In this document: piece after piece, positions 11,177 to 42,399 of the stretch
Position numbering within the stretch: position 1 is the first letter of the stretch
Layout: every line of letters begins with the position of its first letter
Origin: Sweltsa coloradensis
Lineage: Eukaryota; Arthropoda; Insecta; Plecoptera; Chloroperlidae
Direction of reading: 5' to 3'
Length of the DNA stretch: 64,000 bases
Assembly: GCA_024449915.1 (NCBI GenBank)
Contig: JAMZAV010000009.1
Location: 992,001-1,056,000 of the forward strand
Notes under the pieces: model-generated
Databases searched by the model: none
What the model was told of the DNA's origin: nothing
What the model saw: the letters and a program-made list of their open reading frames with translations, nothing else
Program-made: the position numbers and the translations under genes

Positions 11177-14100
11177 ATGCCAAATCAGTTGTTAGTTTTC
11201 TACGCTGTTGTGAGTTCGACGTGGAGGAAACGAAGAAGAGGTTGGCTAATTATTATCAGATACGGACGACCACCCCGGAGTGGTTTGAGAACCGAGACCC
11301 AGACCTGCCTGTTCTTCAGGAACTTCTTGATCTAGGGTGAGTAACCTTGTTAGGGGGCAAAGCCCCCCTGTAACCATCACGTTTATGTGCGTCTCTCGGT
11401 GCGCGTGTCACGTCTCACGATGGTCACTGTAAAACTGTGTAGGAGCTCCGATTGACATGTGTTTTTTGATGATTTACTTTTTCTTTCATTTCCTTTTTTT
11501 TATTTTATTTTCTTTCTTTCTTTCCTTTTTTATTTTTATATTTGTTTGTGATTAATTTCATTTAATATCCAATAAGAATTTGTTACCAAAATTATTGTCT
11601 TATTTATAAGCAATGCTGTTATAATATTACTATTTCAAACTTTACTTAACTATCTTGATTGTTTCTGCATTTATGTAATTCCTAATGACATTTACATATA
11701 TAGTTGTCCTCCTTTGTAAATCAGTTTTTTAACTGAATAGGATAGACGTTAAATGAATAAATAAACAAGCATGTGTACGGGAGTTCCCAAAATGTTGTGC
11801 AAAGGTAACCGTAACATTGTCCTCTTGTTCTCTGTTGTTGTTGGTGTCTTGTTCTAGCTGGAGGTGCCGGGCACACGGATATGCAAGGTTTCTGGGAGAC
11901 TAGGGGCCACTAACTCCCGGGATCACCAAAAACATTCTGCATCAATCAATATTCAATGTCAACAAACAATGTCAATTGGATGTCTTGTTCAGTGTTTATG
12001 AGTAGGGGTCCAGGGAATTAGTGTTTTGCCATAAAACTACTTTTAATAGAAATGAATAAAACATATTGCTCAGTGTTTTAGATGAAGTTTGACACCAATT
12101 TTATAATTTTCTGAAGTGCTATAAACTCTACAAAAAACTTTTTTCCCCTGATTCCCGTCACAAAACGATATAAAACTATTCTGTTCTTTTCCCACCCGTA
12201 ATTTGGAAAAAATCTTTCCACTATTTTTATTATGTTTGCGTTTGCAAAAATTTAACAAATCCCGAAAACAAGCCAAATTTCTATGTGCATTTGTATGTAA
12301 AGGGTTAAAATAGCCATAAAACTATTTTGGCATTTCATAAAACTAATTTACAATTTTTATAAAACTATTTTCCTGGACCCCTAGTATTGAGACGTGACAT
12401 ACGCACGGACAGAATACAGATGCTTAGTATAGAGGAGGTCCCTACCAAGGGTGTTGCCGCATGTTTTAGTGACCTGGCTATATTTGCACAAAGGAGGGAT
12501 ATTTGAGCCTGGCACCTCCACCAAGAAGCTTTGTGCTGATGTGATTGCAGCGTGTTCTTGCCACTGTCCCAGCGAGACTCCCAGGGCAGACTGGTGTTAA
12601 TAATCCGAGCAGCAGCGCACGACCCCCAGCGCCATCTGATGAGCGACGTCTTGAAGCTCAGCAACATGATGTTCGACGTCTGCTCGGAGCAAGACGAGGA
12701 GGTGTCGGTGTTCGGATGCGCCGCCATTGTTGATCTGACCGGAGTCGCTCTCGGACACACTCTGCAGCTCTCGCCGGCTTTCATCGGGAAAGTTGTCGAC
12801 TTTTGGGAGGTATAAACACCTTTATTTATTTATTTGTTGTCTTTGCTATTCACTTATAAACAAGTCTGCTACTAATCTACAACACAACACATAAACAAAA
12901 TAATAATTGGTTTTTAATTTTTATTGTTCGACCAGTTGCAGTAGGCTAATGTATTTATGTCATTCGTATGTTTTCTCTAGAACTGTACACCGTTCTGCGC
13001 AAAGCAAATGGATTTCATCCATGCACCAGCACATGTTAATTTGATTCTCGACGTTTTTCGACATTTTATGTCGGAAAGTTTCCAATCTCGGGTAAGTTTT
13101 AAAATTTCTTGCACAAAGACACTAATAGTCATTGTTTATATAAGTTGAGAGGGTTGGAGACCATTCTTCATGTTTCTAGGTTTTGGGTGGTTTATTTGAT
13201 GGAAAGAAGATGCCTGAGCCATTTTATTCATTTACTTGGAATACAACTGTAATTCGTGTATTTACCTATATCCACAGTCAAGGTTATGTTTTTAAACATG
13301 TCAAATGTATTCAAGAGATATCAAGACATTCCATGGTTTTAAAACTGAAAGTTTTATAAAAAAGATGAATCAATAAAACAATGTAGATTTGATTAGGTAA
13401 CTAAGTCAGAACTGACAACTGAATACCAGTGAGCATTCATCTGAGATTCAGTTGAGAAACTATGCCTACCTAGTTCTTTTTTCTCTCAGGTTCATGTTTT
13501 AAAAGACCAATTGGAGACATTGCACTCTGTGTATAACAAAGAGATGCTGCCATTGGAATATGGTGGCACTGATGGAACGATACAAGACATTATTGGTTAG
13601 TAACAATTTGTAAATATGGCCTATTTTAGGGACCCTGAAATTTTGATCACTAAATGATGCTTTATGTTGGTTTTATTATTAATTAGAGCAAAATCAGGAA
13701 CTTTTCTCAATTATTATTTATTGTTATTAGGTATAAGTTTTAGCTCCAAAACATACAATTAATTTGACAATTGGGCATTGAAATCAACATTTCTGTTTTA
13801 TCTTATACTAGTTGGCACCATAACAGTAAAAATTAAAATATTTTCCAACATGCCTAGCTATTTGTTGATGTATAATATTATTTGTATTATTATTATATTA
13901 TATGGATCTCTGCTAAAGCTACTGCTCCTCCAGGAGTAGATCGAGTAGTCAAAGGTGCACGGTCAAAGGGTTTCAGCTGCCTGTCGAGAAAAGTGTGTAA
14001 TGTCGTTTGGATGATTAGTTAAAAATGGTAGTATAAATAATTAGATATCATTTAATATCAACACTACAGTCTTGTTTTAGACCACTGGAAGGTGCAACTG

Positions 14101-14202
14101 AGAGAAAAGAGAGTTTGGTTACTGGAAGACGAGAAACACAAAGCAGACAAACCACCGACAATACCAATCTCTAGGTACTCCACACTGGACGATATATGGT
14201 GA
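11177..14202 (+). CDS. CRAL-TRIO domain lipid-transfer protein, 5 exons, first exon missing
   Basis: Five exons join in frame: 11177-11336, 12551-12809, 12981-13091, 13490-13595 and 14081-14202 (stop TGA 14200-14202). Every junction has AG/GT sites (donors GTGAGT, GTATAA, GTAAGT, GTTAGT). About 252 residues are visible. The first exon reads DAKSVVSFLRCCEFD then a WFENRDP segment, the N-terminal helical CRAL-TRIO-N region. The second carries the lipid-binding core with DLTGVALGH, the third FIHAPAHVNLILDVF, and the fourth PLEYGGTDG, the conserved C-terminal site of the alpha-tocopherol transfer protein/CRALBP/clavesin group. Such proteins carry hydrophobic ligands (retinoids, tocopherols, phosphoinositides) in the cytosol; the ligand here cannot be read. 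The first visible exon starts in phase 1 (a split Asp codon), so a start exon of roughly 40-60 codons must lie upstream. I did not find it in 1-11176, which is packed with repeats. Family assignment is firm; the subfamily is not. Confidence 0.88.
11337..12550 (+). other. CRAL-TRIO intron with a LINE/SINE 3'-tail repeat
   Basis: This is the intron between the first two visible exons. Near 11700-11765 it holds a short 3'-end repeat (hairpin AAATCAG...CTGAATAGGATAGACGTT, then AAAT-type repeats) also seen at 8970-9030, 34040-34125 and 39600-39650. The ~139-residue open frame on the opposite strand around 12365-12784 overlaps the next coding exon and is a shadow. Confidence 0.5.
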
Positions 14203-14283
14203 GAGACATTCGACTTCAACTGAACCAACTTCATCAGCTGTGCAAGAATGAGGAATTCAAACGTTTAGTTCTACAACGGATCT

Positions 14284-14289
14284 AATAAA
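14284..14289 (+). terminator. Poly(A) signal of the CRAL-TRIO gene
   Basis: AATAAA lies 82 bases after the stop codon and is followed by an AT-rich stretch. It fits a short 3' UTR for the upstream gene. Confidence 0.6.
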
Positions 14290-14495
14290 ATACAATATAT
14301 TTCATTCAGAATACACTGGTTCTGCTGTATTTTGTATTTCATATTGTGTTTTGTTTTGTTTAGTAAAAGAAAGTGTATTTTTTTAATGTTGAAGTTAGTT
14401 AGTTGTAAAATAATCCTGTCCTATTAGGAAGTCCAGTGGCTATTTTCACGGTGTAATATTGCACACCTGATCAGCCAGTCAGGAAAAAACGCATA

Positions 14496-15406
14496 ACAAA
14501 CCCAAATTTAGATTGTGACGTTCTTTCCTCTGTCACCTTTACAATTCGGAATACTTTTCAAGCTAGTTCCGGATCTTCCTTCAACATTGCTCTCGTTCCT
14601 ACCAAAATACTCTCAACGATAGAAGAAGCTCAATGGCGTTTGAGTAGAAGGAACAAGGGGCCAAACCTAGATCTTGAGAGGAATGAGGGCCCTTTTTGGA
14701 CTCATCACAAAATTATGAAATGCCCAAATGCAATATAAAGATGAATTTAAAAAAAATTCAAGTTTTTAAATTATCTGTCCGGTGGCGGGGATACCTCTCT
14801 AGTGACCTCACGAATTATTCACCGTTTGTCTAAGTATCGATATCATTAGTTGTAACTTGTAATAAATAAATGAAAGCAGCAATTAGGTACTTGTTTTATT
14901 CTATAAGATTTACATTAGGACAAAGGTATTTCTACATAAAAGACGGTCATGTGCGACACACCCCTCGAAGTGGATGGAATGTAATCACTCGTTGACCGAG
15001 GGGAAGGAGGTGTCGATGATGGCCGTGCTGTCCACACTTGTGTACCTAGAGGTGGAGGGGACGGTGGTTGGGTTGTAGGTGCCACGGAGGGTGGGCGGGA
15101 ACTCGGGCACTCCTCCTCCATCAGTCCTGGAACAAACAGGGAAATAACAAGATTGCGTTTCCCATTACAATCATCAATCAGTAATAACTAATAAAATATA
15201 CGTTTCGGATTTTCAAATCGTAATAATTTAGTCCCGCAAAAAAATGCCTAATCAACATGTTTTTTTCTGTATTCTTTATCATATTTTAGTCTTGAAGGTA
15301 TCAATTAAATACAAAAATAAATTCATAAAGGCTACTGTACAAATTGTAAGATGGCAGATACTCACGCGTTATTCTGTGGATGGTTCGCTGCCCCGTGTAG
15401 AACGTG
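14496..15406. repeat. Segmental duplicate A of the Ig-gene 3' end
   Basis: This segment repeats 17304-18507 in the same order and orientation: 3' flank, poly(A) region, last exon, intron and the start of the transmembrane exon. It stops abruptly inside the transmembrane exon at 15406. Copy B carries an extra insertion of about 280 bases near 18010-18290. Copy B continues into the rest of the gene, so copy A is the derived partial copy. It lies between the convergent CRAL-TRIO and Ig genes. Confidence 0.85.
14985..15406 (-). pseudogene. Partial duplicate of the Ig-gene terminal exons
   Basis: The duplicated last exon (15126 down to 14985) keeps its acceptor (TTGTTCCAG) and stop. It lacks one base relative to copy B near the segment encoding EEECPE, so the reading frame used by the gene is broken: the copy-B frame ends in TSFPSVNE, while the same entry frame here runs on as a different proline-rich peptide. 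The duplicated transmembrane exon is only 41 bases long (15366-15406) before homology ends. It is unlikely to be expressed as protein, though an alternative 3' exon cannot be excluded. Confidence 0.7.
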
Positions 15407-15465
15407 ATTGATATTCTTTATTCAGCCGTAGATAAACACATCCATGTAGGCCTATACATTTAATT

Positions 15466-15764
15466 AGGTAAATGATTTGGCCATCTCAGATTTTGTCGCC
15501 GTGAAGTTTGAAAAATAAACTTTCGATTAACTTTAATGTAACTTTTTAACTTTTTGAACGATTTTGCCACAAAACTAATGGCATTCAATCGAGAACGAAG
15601 CTTGCGAATGGTGAAAATTTCAACTCGATCCGAGCCTCCGTTCGAACGTTATGGCAAGACATACAAACAAAAAAACAAACAAACAAAACAAAAAACAAAA
15701 AAACAAAACCAGTGACTAATTTTTCCGGCAGAGTCAAATGGAAACGCTCGCTTCGCTCGCTTAA
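15466..15764 (-). mobile_element. Helitron-like fragment F (3'-truncated)
   Basis: Contains the 5' half of element A (ending GCTCGCTTCGCTCGCTTAA on +) and the block GATTTTGCCACAAAACTAATGG. The CTAG tip is missing. Confidence 0.5.
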
Positions 15765-15868
15765 TAACTACAACAACCTGCAAGGCAACTTTCCAAGGCG
15801 GTGTCATCTAGATTGTAGCAACAATCCATTAGTTGTTATTATGAATACCTTCTGTTGTTTATCTATAA

Positions 15869-16798
15869 CTAGGAAACGCTCAGTTGGACTCGTTGATAAG
15901 CGAGCACGTGCTATAGCTTTGCACCCACATTGCACATTTTTTTTTAAATTTTAAAATTTGCGACGTTCGCTGTCCACAGGGCCATGTTTCCAATATTATT
16001 TATTATTGCCAAGGGATTTGGGTAAACCCGAGTGTAACCCTTTACGGTTACCATGGCAACGGAAAGTCGTGCAGCTTTTTTGGCTCATGATAGCGGTCGA
16101 ACGGAGGCTCGGATCGAGTTTGAAATTTTCACCATCCGCAAGCTTTGTTCTCGATTGAATGCCATTAGTTTTGTGGCAAAATCGTTCAAAAAGTTAAAAA
16201 GTTACATTAAAGTTAATCGAAAGTTTTTTTTTCAAACTTCTCGGCGACAAAATCTGAGATGGCCAAATCATTTAGAATGTCCGTCCGGTCACGAATATGT
16301 TAATTTTATTTTGATCCGATAAGTAGTGTAGATGGAAATTACATTATAACAAAAGTATCGTTACCATGGCAACAAAAATTCGCACTATGCACTGCCACCT
16401 AGAAGTAATCAAAATACTATCGAGGAAGCAGTGTATTATTTGTAACCAAAGAGTTAAAATAGTTTTCCCAAGGAAACGATGTCAAGGTCTTCTAGATGGC
16501 GGTGGATGTAAAGGTTAACCCACGGGTTTACCCAAATACCTTGGCAATAATAAATAATATTGGAAACGTGGACAGCAAACGTCGCAAATTTTAAAATTTA
16601 CAAAAAATGTGCAATGTGGGTCTAGCTATAGCACGTGCTCGCTTATCAACGCGTCCAACATGAGCGTTTCCTAGTAAATAATATTGGAAACATGGCCCTG
16701 TGGACAGCGAACGTCGCAAATTTTAAAATTTAAAAAAATGTGCAATGTGGGTCTAGCACGTGCTCGCTTATCAACGCGTCCAACTGAGCGTTTCCTAG
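15869..16798. mobile_element. Palindromic Helitron-like composite G with three 3' tips
   Basis: A CTAG tip at 15869-15872 (complement), a second in opposite orientation at 16671-16674 and a third at 16795-16798. The arms of about 190 bases next to the first two are inverted repeats (TATTGCCAAGG, GTCCACAGGGCCATG/GACAGC, CACGTGCTCGCTTATCAACG). 16675-16798 repeats the right arm directly. Confidence 0.65.
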
Positions 16799-17713
16799 TT
16801 TATTACTTTGAATTTTCAAAAAAGTTGGAAAAAGTGTTTTTAAGGGAGAATTATTTGTTTATATACTATTATTATAAAAAAAAAATTATTATTATTATTT
16901 TGTTATACCATAAAAATACTGTATCTTTGCCAATTCATAAATAAAAATTTTGGTACCAAAATTTTGCAAAATCTAATACCCTTTCAAATCGACATATAAA
17001 CCTGCGTTTTGAAAAAAGCGCCTCAAAGGTCCCTTTACACAATTCCCATCATATATACTTTCTGTTTTATACTTAAAGGACATCACAACCCTGGGATTTC
17101 CCGGCGATGTAAAGAACCTAAGTTGTTTTAATGACTAATGGCAAAAACCAGAAGTCTCTAACTTGAAGCAGAAGTTAATTACACCTGTTTGAATAACAAT
17201 AATTTAGGTGGGTGCGCGCGCATCCAAAATCGTGACGTAAAGATTGCGCACAGTCGAGTCTACTCCCCGACCTCAGATTACTGGTCAGTTAAAGTCAAGT
17301 CTTACAAACCCAAATTTAAATTGTGACATTCATCCCTCTGTCACCTTCACAAATGGGAATACTTTTCAAGTAAGTTGAGGCGAATCTTGCTTCAACATTG
17401 TTCTCGTACCTACCCGAATACCTACTCTCACCTATAGAAGTATAGCTTAGCTCGATAGCGTTGGAGTAGGGGAACAAGGTGCCAAACCCGGATCTTGAGA
17501 GGTTGAGGGCCCTTTTGGGGCTCATCACAAAAGTAGGAAATTTCCTAATCAATATAAAGATGAATTTACAAATTTTCAAGTTTATAAATTATCTGTCCAA
17601 TGGCAGGAACCACTCTAGTGACCTCACGAATTATTCAGCGTGTGACGCGTAATCTGAGTGTCGATATCATCAGTTGTAATTTTAATAAATACATGAAAGC
17701 AGCAATTACTTGT

Positions 17714-17719
17714 TTTATT
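17714..17719 (-). terminator. Poly(A) signal of the Ig gene
   Basis: AATAAA on the - strand (TTTATT on +), about 85 bases after the stop codon. Duplicate A carries the same motif. Confidence 0.6.
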
Positions 17720-17803
17720 CTATAACATTTACATCAGGACAAAGGTATTTCTACATAAAAGACGGTCATGTGCGACACACCCCTCGAAGTGGATGGAATG
17801 TTA

Positions 17804-24987
<7,184 letters not shown>

Positions 24988-25429
24988 CCCGGGCGAGTCG
25001 GGTCGGGGGAGGCTAGCAGGAGAAATGTGGAATTAAATCTTGAGACATTTGGCTTAATCGATTAACATTTAATATTTTTGCGTTTCAACATAAACTGTAG
25101 GCTATGTAATATCCAAAATAAAAGAGGATTGCAAAATTACAAAATCTTAAAAATCAATATGATAAACTCTCTTATGAGGCTATTATAGAGTCACCAAATA
25201 TCTTAAAATTTTGATGGTGTAGGTATAAAAATACAGTGTCATATTATTTTTTTATTTATGAGAACGAGATCGTGGCCGCATGCATATTTAAGAAAAGTCG
25301 TCCTTCATCGTGATCTATCACACAACTCATCGTCTCGAATAGCCGTCGTGCTTAATAGAGTAAAATATCAATAACAAGACTTAAATATAAGAAATCTTAC
25401 TAAAGTATAGTAATTAACCGTCCACTTAC

Positions 25430-25540
25430 ACGATATTCGAGTGAATAACGCTGAAGTGTAGCACAGAGACCGAGACTGTAGGTAACAGCTGATCGGGACG
25501 ACATAAGCAACCTCACACTCTCGAAATAACGTGTGCAGGC
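25430..25540 (-). promoter_or_regulatory. Candidate 5' UTR exon and promoter of the Ig gene
   Basis: On the - strand a good donor (GTAAGT at 25429-25424) follows a GC-richer stretch. A fitting acceptor (CTCCTGCTAG) lies about 30 bases before the ATG of coding exon 1. This suggests a non-coding first exon here, facing the ABHD18-like gene head to head across about 1.1 kb. Inference from splice signals only. Confidence 0.35.
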
Positions 25541-25949
25541 TCTCTTGTCACCTTGCCAATGACGTCATCGCACGTGGCCCATTCTGCGTTGACCGCTCCG
25601 TTCCGGTCACGTCCATCGCTTACTAGAATAACTTTCATTTATTATCACATATCATAATTGTAATTACATTTGAGTGTAGTGATTAAAATTTTATTTGCAA
25701 GGTTGGATATAAAAAAAATTATTACATTTTTTATTTAACTTGCTACTTAAGAACCGTCAAAGAAAACTTAACGTGAGAAATGGGTTGTACATGTACCAAG
25801 TACATTTCTGTACCGGTACATGGTAACGGGGTAACCCCGTACGGAGACGCTGATGAGCACGCTGGAACTCCGTATTAGTGGAATAGGTGACACGACCACC
25901 ACCACTCATGATCTAGCTCATGGAATAAAAAATGCTTTTTACTTTATAG

Positions 25950-26185
25950 TCAAAAGTTTGCCGACAGTTTTGGCTCGAGCTCGCGCGACAGATTCAGGAT
26001 ATCCCGGGTTCAAATCCCAAAATTGTCGCAGATCGGCAATTCTGACTGGAGGTTTTCCCCGCTGTTTTTCTCAGTCGTTAATACCATGTTAATACTAATG
26101 CAAGGGATTGAGTCCTCTTTAATAGCCCTCGGACATCCCTTCACAAATTGTCCTAACTCCAATAATATACCTAGTAAGGGGCATT
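25950..26185 (+). mobile_element. tRNA-derived SINE, copy 1
   Basis: A tRNA-like head with a box B (GGGTTCAAATCCC) is followed by GATCGGCAATTCTGACTGG and a shared tail GCAAGGGATTGAGTCCTCTT then CCCTCGGACATCCC. The same head-to-tail order recurs at 58871-59050. It lies in the interval between the Ig and ABHD18-like genes. Confidence 0.75.
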
Positions 26186-26600
26186 GTATCCCATGAGAAA
26201 TTTAAACAAATTGTCAAATGTTTGCCAAACATTTCATAATTTTAAAACTGGCGCTCGGACAAACTTCGTCACTAGCGGCGTTGACGCCGGACGCGTATCC
26301 TATAACATGTAATATTGAAAAAATAAATTCCCTTAAATAATCACTAAACAAAATATACCAATCCCCTGAAATGGTAATTATATGAATATAATAATAAATT
26401 ATCTTTTGTACGTGACATTTTGCACGTTCCGCACACGGAGGATCATGTTTCGACATTCACAAATTACAAGGCTGTGGAGTCAGCTGTTTTTGTTCTTTGC
26501 CAACTCCAGCTGTCAGAATAGGTTTAACCTAACTTCAGAAATTTATATATTTTGATATAACTTTATTTATCGTAAATATTTTATTTAAATATTTATAAAG

Positions 26601-38600
<12,000 letters not shown>

Positions 38601-38956
38601 TTAAGTTTCCGATTCCTGTCCAACAGACCTACTGACCGAGCACATGTTGCCCCAACGTAACAACGAATGCCTAGTGCTTGATAGCAGATGTTGTGCTCTG
38701 CTAATTTATAGGAAAGAGGTAACAATCAAAATACCGTAATAATAGTGTTAGGTATATTTGTTGAGTGAAAACTGTGTTAATAACTTAACTTAGTAGTTAA
38801 TACCTAGAAGTAGGTAGGCCTATATTAAAAAATAGATCAGACCTAAAGTGGGCAATTTACTAAGTTCATCAGACATGCCTAAATACTACAGCAATACTTG
38901 CAACTATGTGTATATATATATATTTTTTTAATTATTAATACCTATTTTAATACCTA

Positions 38957-38962
38957 ATAAAT
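38957..38962 (+). terminator. Candidate poly(A) signal of the ABHD18-like gene
   Basis: AATAAA about 360 bases after the stop codon. Other AT-rich candidates exist nearby, so the choice is tentative. Confidence 0.3.
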
Positions 38963-38999
38963 AACTAATAAGTCAAAAGGCCTAGATGCGGTAGACTGG

Positions 39000-40330
39000 T
39001 GATACTTTTTGTACAGTTTTATATCAGTAATGTACAGTTCTGAAATGCGATTCTGTTTTTGTTACAATCAAGGTTTAAACATCCTAGCACTGGGATGACA
39101 TTGCGTGCATCATTCTATGTATTGAAATCCACGTTGTACCCGAATTAAATTGTCTGGATTTAAAGCTTGCTATTGTACTAGTATATGTCAATACAATACA
39201 AACATGTTCTCATTGTCTTTGTTCGGTTCTTCCTACCATTAATAAGACTAAACACCTACCTAGCTAAACAATGTCAAATACAAATACTGTAGGGCCTAGG
39301 CCTGCTAATACAATTTGGACAAATAACTTTTTAGTATAATGTTATCAATAGCTGTTTTACCTAGGCCTTTGACTGACAACATGAAGAAGGAGGAAATAGG
39401 TACCGGTTTACATAATCTAGCATGATGGCATAGCCTAATAAGTCAAATGTGTGGATTTGAGAAGAAGATATTTATGACATTCAGCCATACATAGCTTGCC
39501 TACGTAGTTTTCTAAACGTTTTAAATTATTTGTATGATATTCTTGTTTTTTTTTTAACTTACCGGCCGACGGTAGGCTATAGTATAACATGTTGTATTTA
39601 TTAGCCTCCTTTATAAATCAGTTTTTATAATAGAACTAGAGTTGGATCAACGTTAAGAATATTAATTTTTTAATTTTTTTTTTATAAAAACTAAAAAATA
39701 TTTCTATTTAGCCTAACCATTTGAAAAAATAAATTAAAAAATGGTGCTTACTTATTTTGGTTCGCGATGTCATTGCTATAGTGTACGTATTTATGGCTAC
39801 CCAACATTGTGTTTAGATGATTTTGGGTTAGCTAACCAATCTTTACACTTGATGTGATGCTCATTTAAAGTTTAAACGATGTGTACCAGTTAGGATTTGT
39901 GCCATAACTAATTGATAAACTGTATGATGCTAAAAGTCTGTCTAAACTCTAAACGTGAACATAAAGCTAGGGTATTTGGGTTTTAAGATTTGTGCATAAA
40001 TAATTGAGAAAGTTTTGCTGTTATGCAAGGGTTTGTTCCGCCTGCAGACCACCTTTAGTTTGCCGTAGGATATCACATATCGCACCATCACTCGTCACTG
40101 TTTTCCGCTTCTGCCAAGGTCAGCGTGGGTTTTGCAACTAATTTTTTCAACATCTTTATAGTTTATACCCTGACACAATCATATCTCTTCTATACCTTCC
40201 CAGTTCTCTTCTCTTCAGTGGCGTATCCAAGGGGGCCAAAGAAAAGTGTGAAAGTGCACTTAAACATCACAATGGAGAATATTGAATAACTGTTTTATTG
40301 CAAAACTGAAGGCAAATTACCATCTGACCA
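39000..40330. other. Downstream flank of the ABHD18-like gene
   Basis: Apart from a diverged 3'-tail repeat at 39600-39650 no gene or element is recognised. The start of a MITE-like sequence (CAGTGGCGTATCCAAGGGGG) appears near 40220 and its counterpart (GGATATGCCACTG) near 41632. Confidence 0.4.
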
Positions 40331-40332
40331 AA

Positions 40333-41550
40333 AGAGGATTTTAGTAGATATAAATTTGGTTAATTGTGATCTTTAAAATGCACAGATTTTCACCAAAATG
40401 ACCTTGAAAGAGAAAACTTTTAGATTAAAAACAGGATTTTAGTAGACTAGGAAAACGCTAAAGTCCCGTCGCGTTGTTGAGCGAGCACCGGTACGTGCAA
40501 CACGACCCGAGTACGACATTCCCATAATGTTACATACCAATAAGTCTTTAAAGGTCTTGACCGATTTAGCTGAAAATTTGTAAAATAGGAGAGAATGGAT
40601 AAAATCCACCGCCATCTAGAGACCTTGACATCATTTCTTTGGGAAAACTATTTTAATTCTTGATTACTTCTAGGTGGCAGTGCATAGTGACCAGAATTCA
40701 CGTGCGACTTTTCGTTGCCATGGTAACGTTACTTTTGTTAAAATGTAATTTCTATCTACACTAGTACTTATCGGATCAAAATAAAATTAACATATTCGTG
40801 ACCGGACGGACATTCTAAATGATTTGGCTACCTCAGATTTTGTCTCCGTTTAGTTTTTAAAAAACTTTTGATTAACTTTAATGTAACTTTGTAACTTTTT
40901 GAACGATTTTGCCACAAAACTAATGGCATTCAATCGGGAACGAAGTTTGCGGATGGTCAAAATTTCAACTTGATCCGAGCCTCCGTTCGACCGCTATCAT
41001 GAGCCAAAAAAGCTGCGCGACTTTCCGTTGCCATGTTAACGGTACTTTGTTATAATGTAATTTCCATCTACACGACTTATCGGATCAAAATAAAATTAAC
41101 ATATTCGTGACCGGACGGACATTCTAAATGATTTGGCCACCTCAGATTTTGTCGCCGTTTAGTTTGAAAAAAAAACTTTCGATTAACTTTAATGTAACTT
41201 TTTAACTTTTTGAACAATTTTGCCACAAAACTATACAGCAACCCGCCTAGGTTGTATGTATATGTGTGAAAAATTTCAGGTGGATCAGAGAAACGGTGCG
41301 ACCTGTACCGAAGCAGTAACAGAAAAAAAAAAAAACAGACATTCGAGCCATAAGAGTCAAGTGGAGACGCTCGCTCAATAAAAAGTTTGTGATGCTTTAA
41401 AACGCACAGATTTTCACCAAAATGAGCTTGAAAGAAAAAACTTTTGATTAAAAACGATTTTAGTAGATAAAAAGTTGGTCAATGAGATGCTTTAAACGCA
41501 CAGATTTTTCACCAAAATGACCTTGAAGGAGAAAAATTTTTCAGGGGGGC
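40333..41550. repeat. Three-unit tandem repeat split by a Helitron-like insertion
   Basis: The unit of about 90-100 bases (GATTTTAGTAGAT, TTTAAAA/CGCACAGATTTTCACC, AAAATGACCTTGAAAGAG) occurs at 40333-40436, at 40437-40446 continued in 41379-41455, and at 41456-41540. The middle unit is interrupted by 40447-41378. The whole lies inside a CAGTGGCG...CGCCACTG-like MITE (about 40218-41645). Confidence 0.75.
40447..41378 (-). mobile_element. Helitron-like element O with empty-site evidence
   Basis: On the - strand it runs from TTGAGCGAGCGTCTCC to hairpin AACGCGACGGGACTTTAGCGTT and TTCCTAG. The flanks TTTTAGTAGA and TAAAAAG join exactly into the TTTTAGTAGATAAAAAG seen in the next tandem unit (41457-41473). 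The insertion therefore added no target duplication and lies between A and T on the - strand. Confidence 0.75.
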
Positions 41551-42399
41551 AAGACCCCCGGAGCCCCCACTTGGCCTTCAGTACATCTATGAATTAATTG
41601 GTTGAACCCCCCCCCCCTTTATGAATTCCTGGATATGCCACTGCTTCTCTCTCTTACCTGGAAGTCTCCTGTTACGGTCTCGCCTTTTCCTTGGCCTCCC
41701 GTCTCCTTATCAGTTATCACATAATAATAAGAGAGGATAAATTAATGTAAACTCACTCAAAATTGTTAATAAAATTAAGTCTGTTAATTACGTTTCTAAC
41801 TTTCTTTAAATCTCATCTTAAAAAATGTGGTTTAAAACTACGTACTAGCTTTTTTTCGGACAGAAGTGGTAGGCCTATCTAAACTAAAACGATTAGATTT
41901 GCTCAATTCCCACACCCTCATTTTTGTTCCTTCTCCTCCTTCCCTCTATTTCCCGGTAAATTTCCTTATTTTCACGTTTAAAAGTTGGCAACCCTAGTTT
42001 TGGATTATGGCTATGTTAATGTTGTCACAATTTCTACAACTGTTTTGTGGAAGTAGGTAATGAATATCCTATGTTACACTATTTTAATGTTGTTTTTAAT
42101 AGGGTGTTTTATACAATGGTGGACTCGTGTAATAACTGGAGCAAATGAGAGTCACCTTTAGCCTACATTGTAAATAGTCAACACTGTGTTTTAGACTGGA
42201 AACACTGTTTTTGTAAAAAGTGGTATTTAATATAATTTAAGCCGATTCAAGTTGTATTTCAAAATATCAAAGTGTTTTAGCATCTGGGAGACATACGGTA
42301 CACGGAAACATTGATAGTCCAGTACATATTGTCTCCCAGATGCTTAAATGTGACCTACTTCCTATTTAAAAAACCTGATTTCAAGATAGTAACTCGGGT

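Larger units (their letters stand above)
15407..17303. other. Repeat cluster between the two Ig-gene duplicates
   Basis: Holds a truncated Helitron-like fragment (15466-15764), an AACTACAACAACCTG repeat (15764-15868, also inverted at 5440-5563) and a palindromic Helitron-like composite (15869-16798). From 16800 to 17303 I see AT-rich sequence with no supported feature. Confidence 0.6.

Noticed and set aside
12365..12784. 139-codon open frame on the - strand
   Set aside because: Antisense shadow of the second CRAL-TRIO exon.
25849..25875. Another hammerhead ribozyme core (GCTGATGAGC)
   Set aside because: CTGATGA is followed by GGAAC rather than GAAA and no stem I or GTC partner is found.
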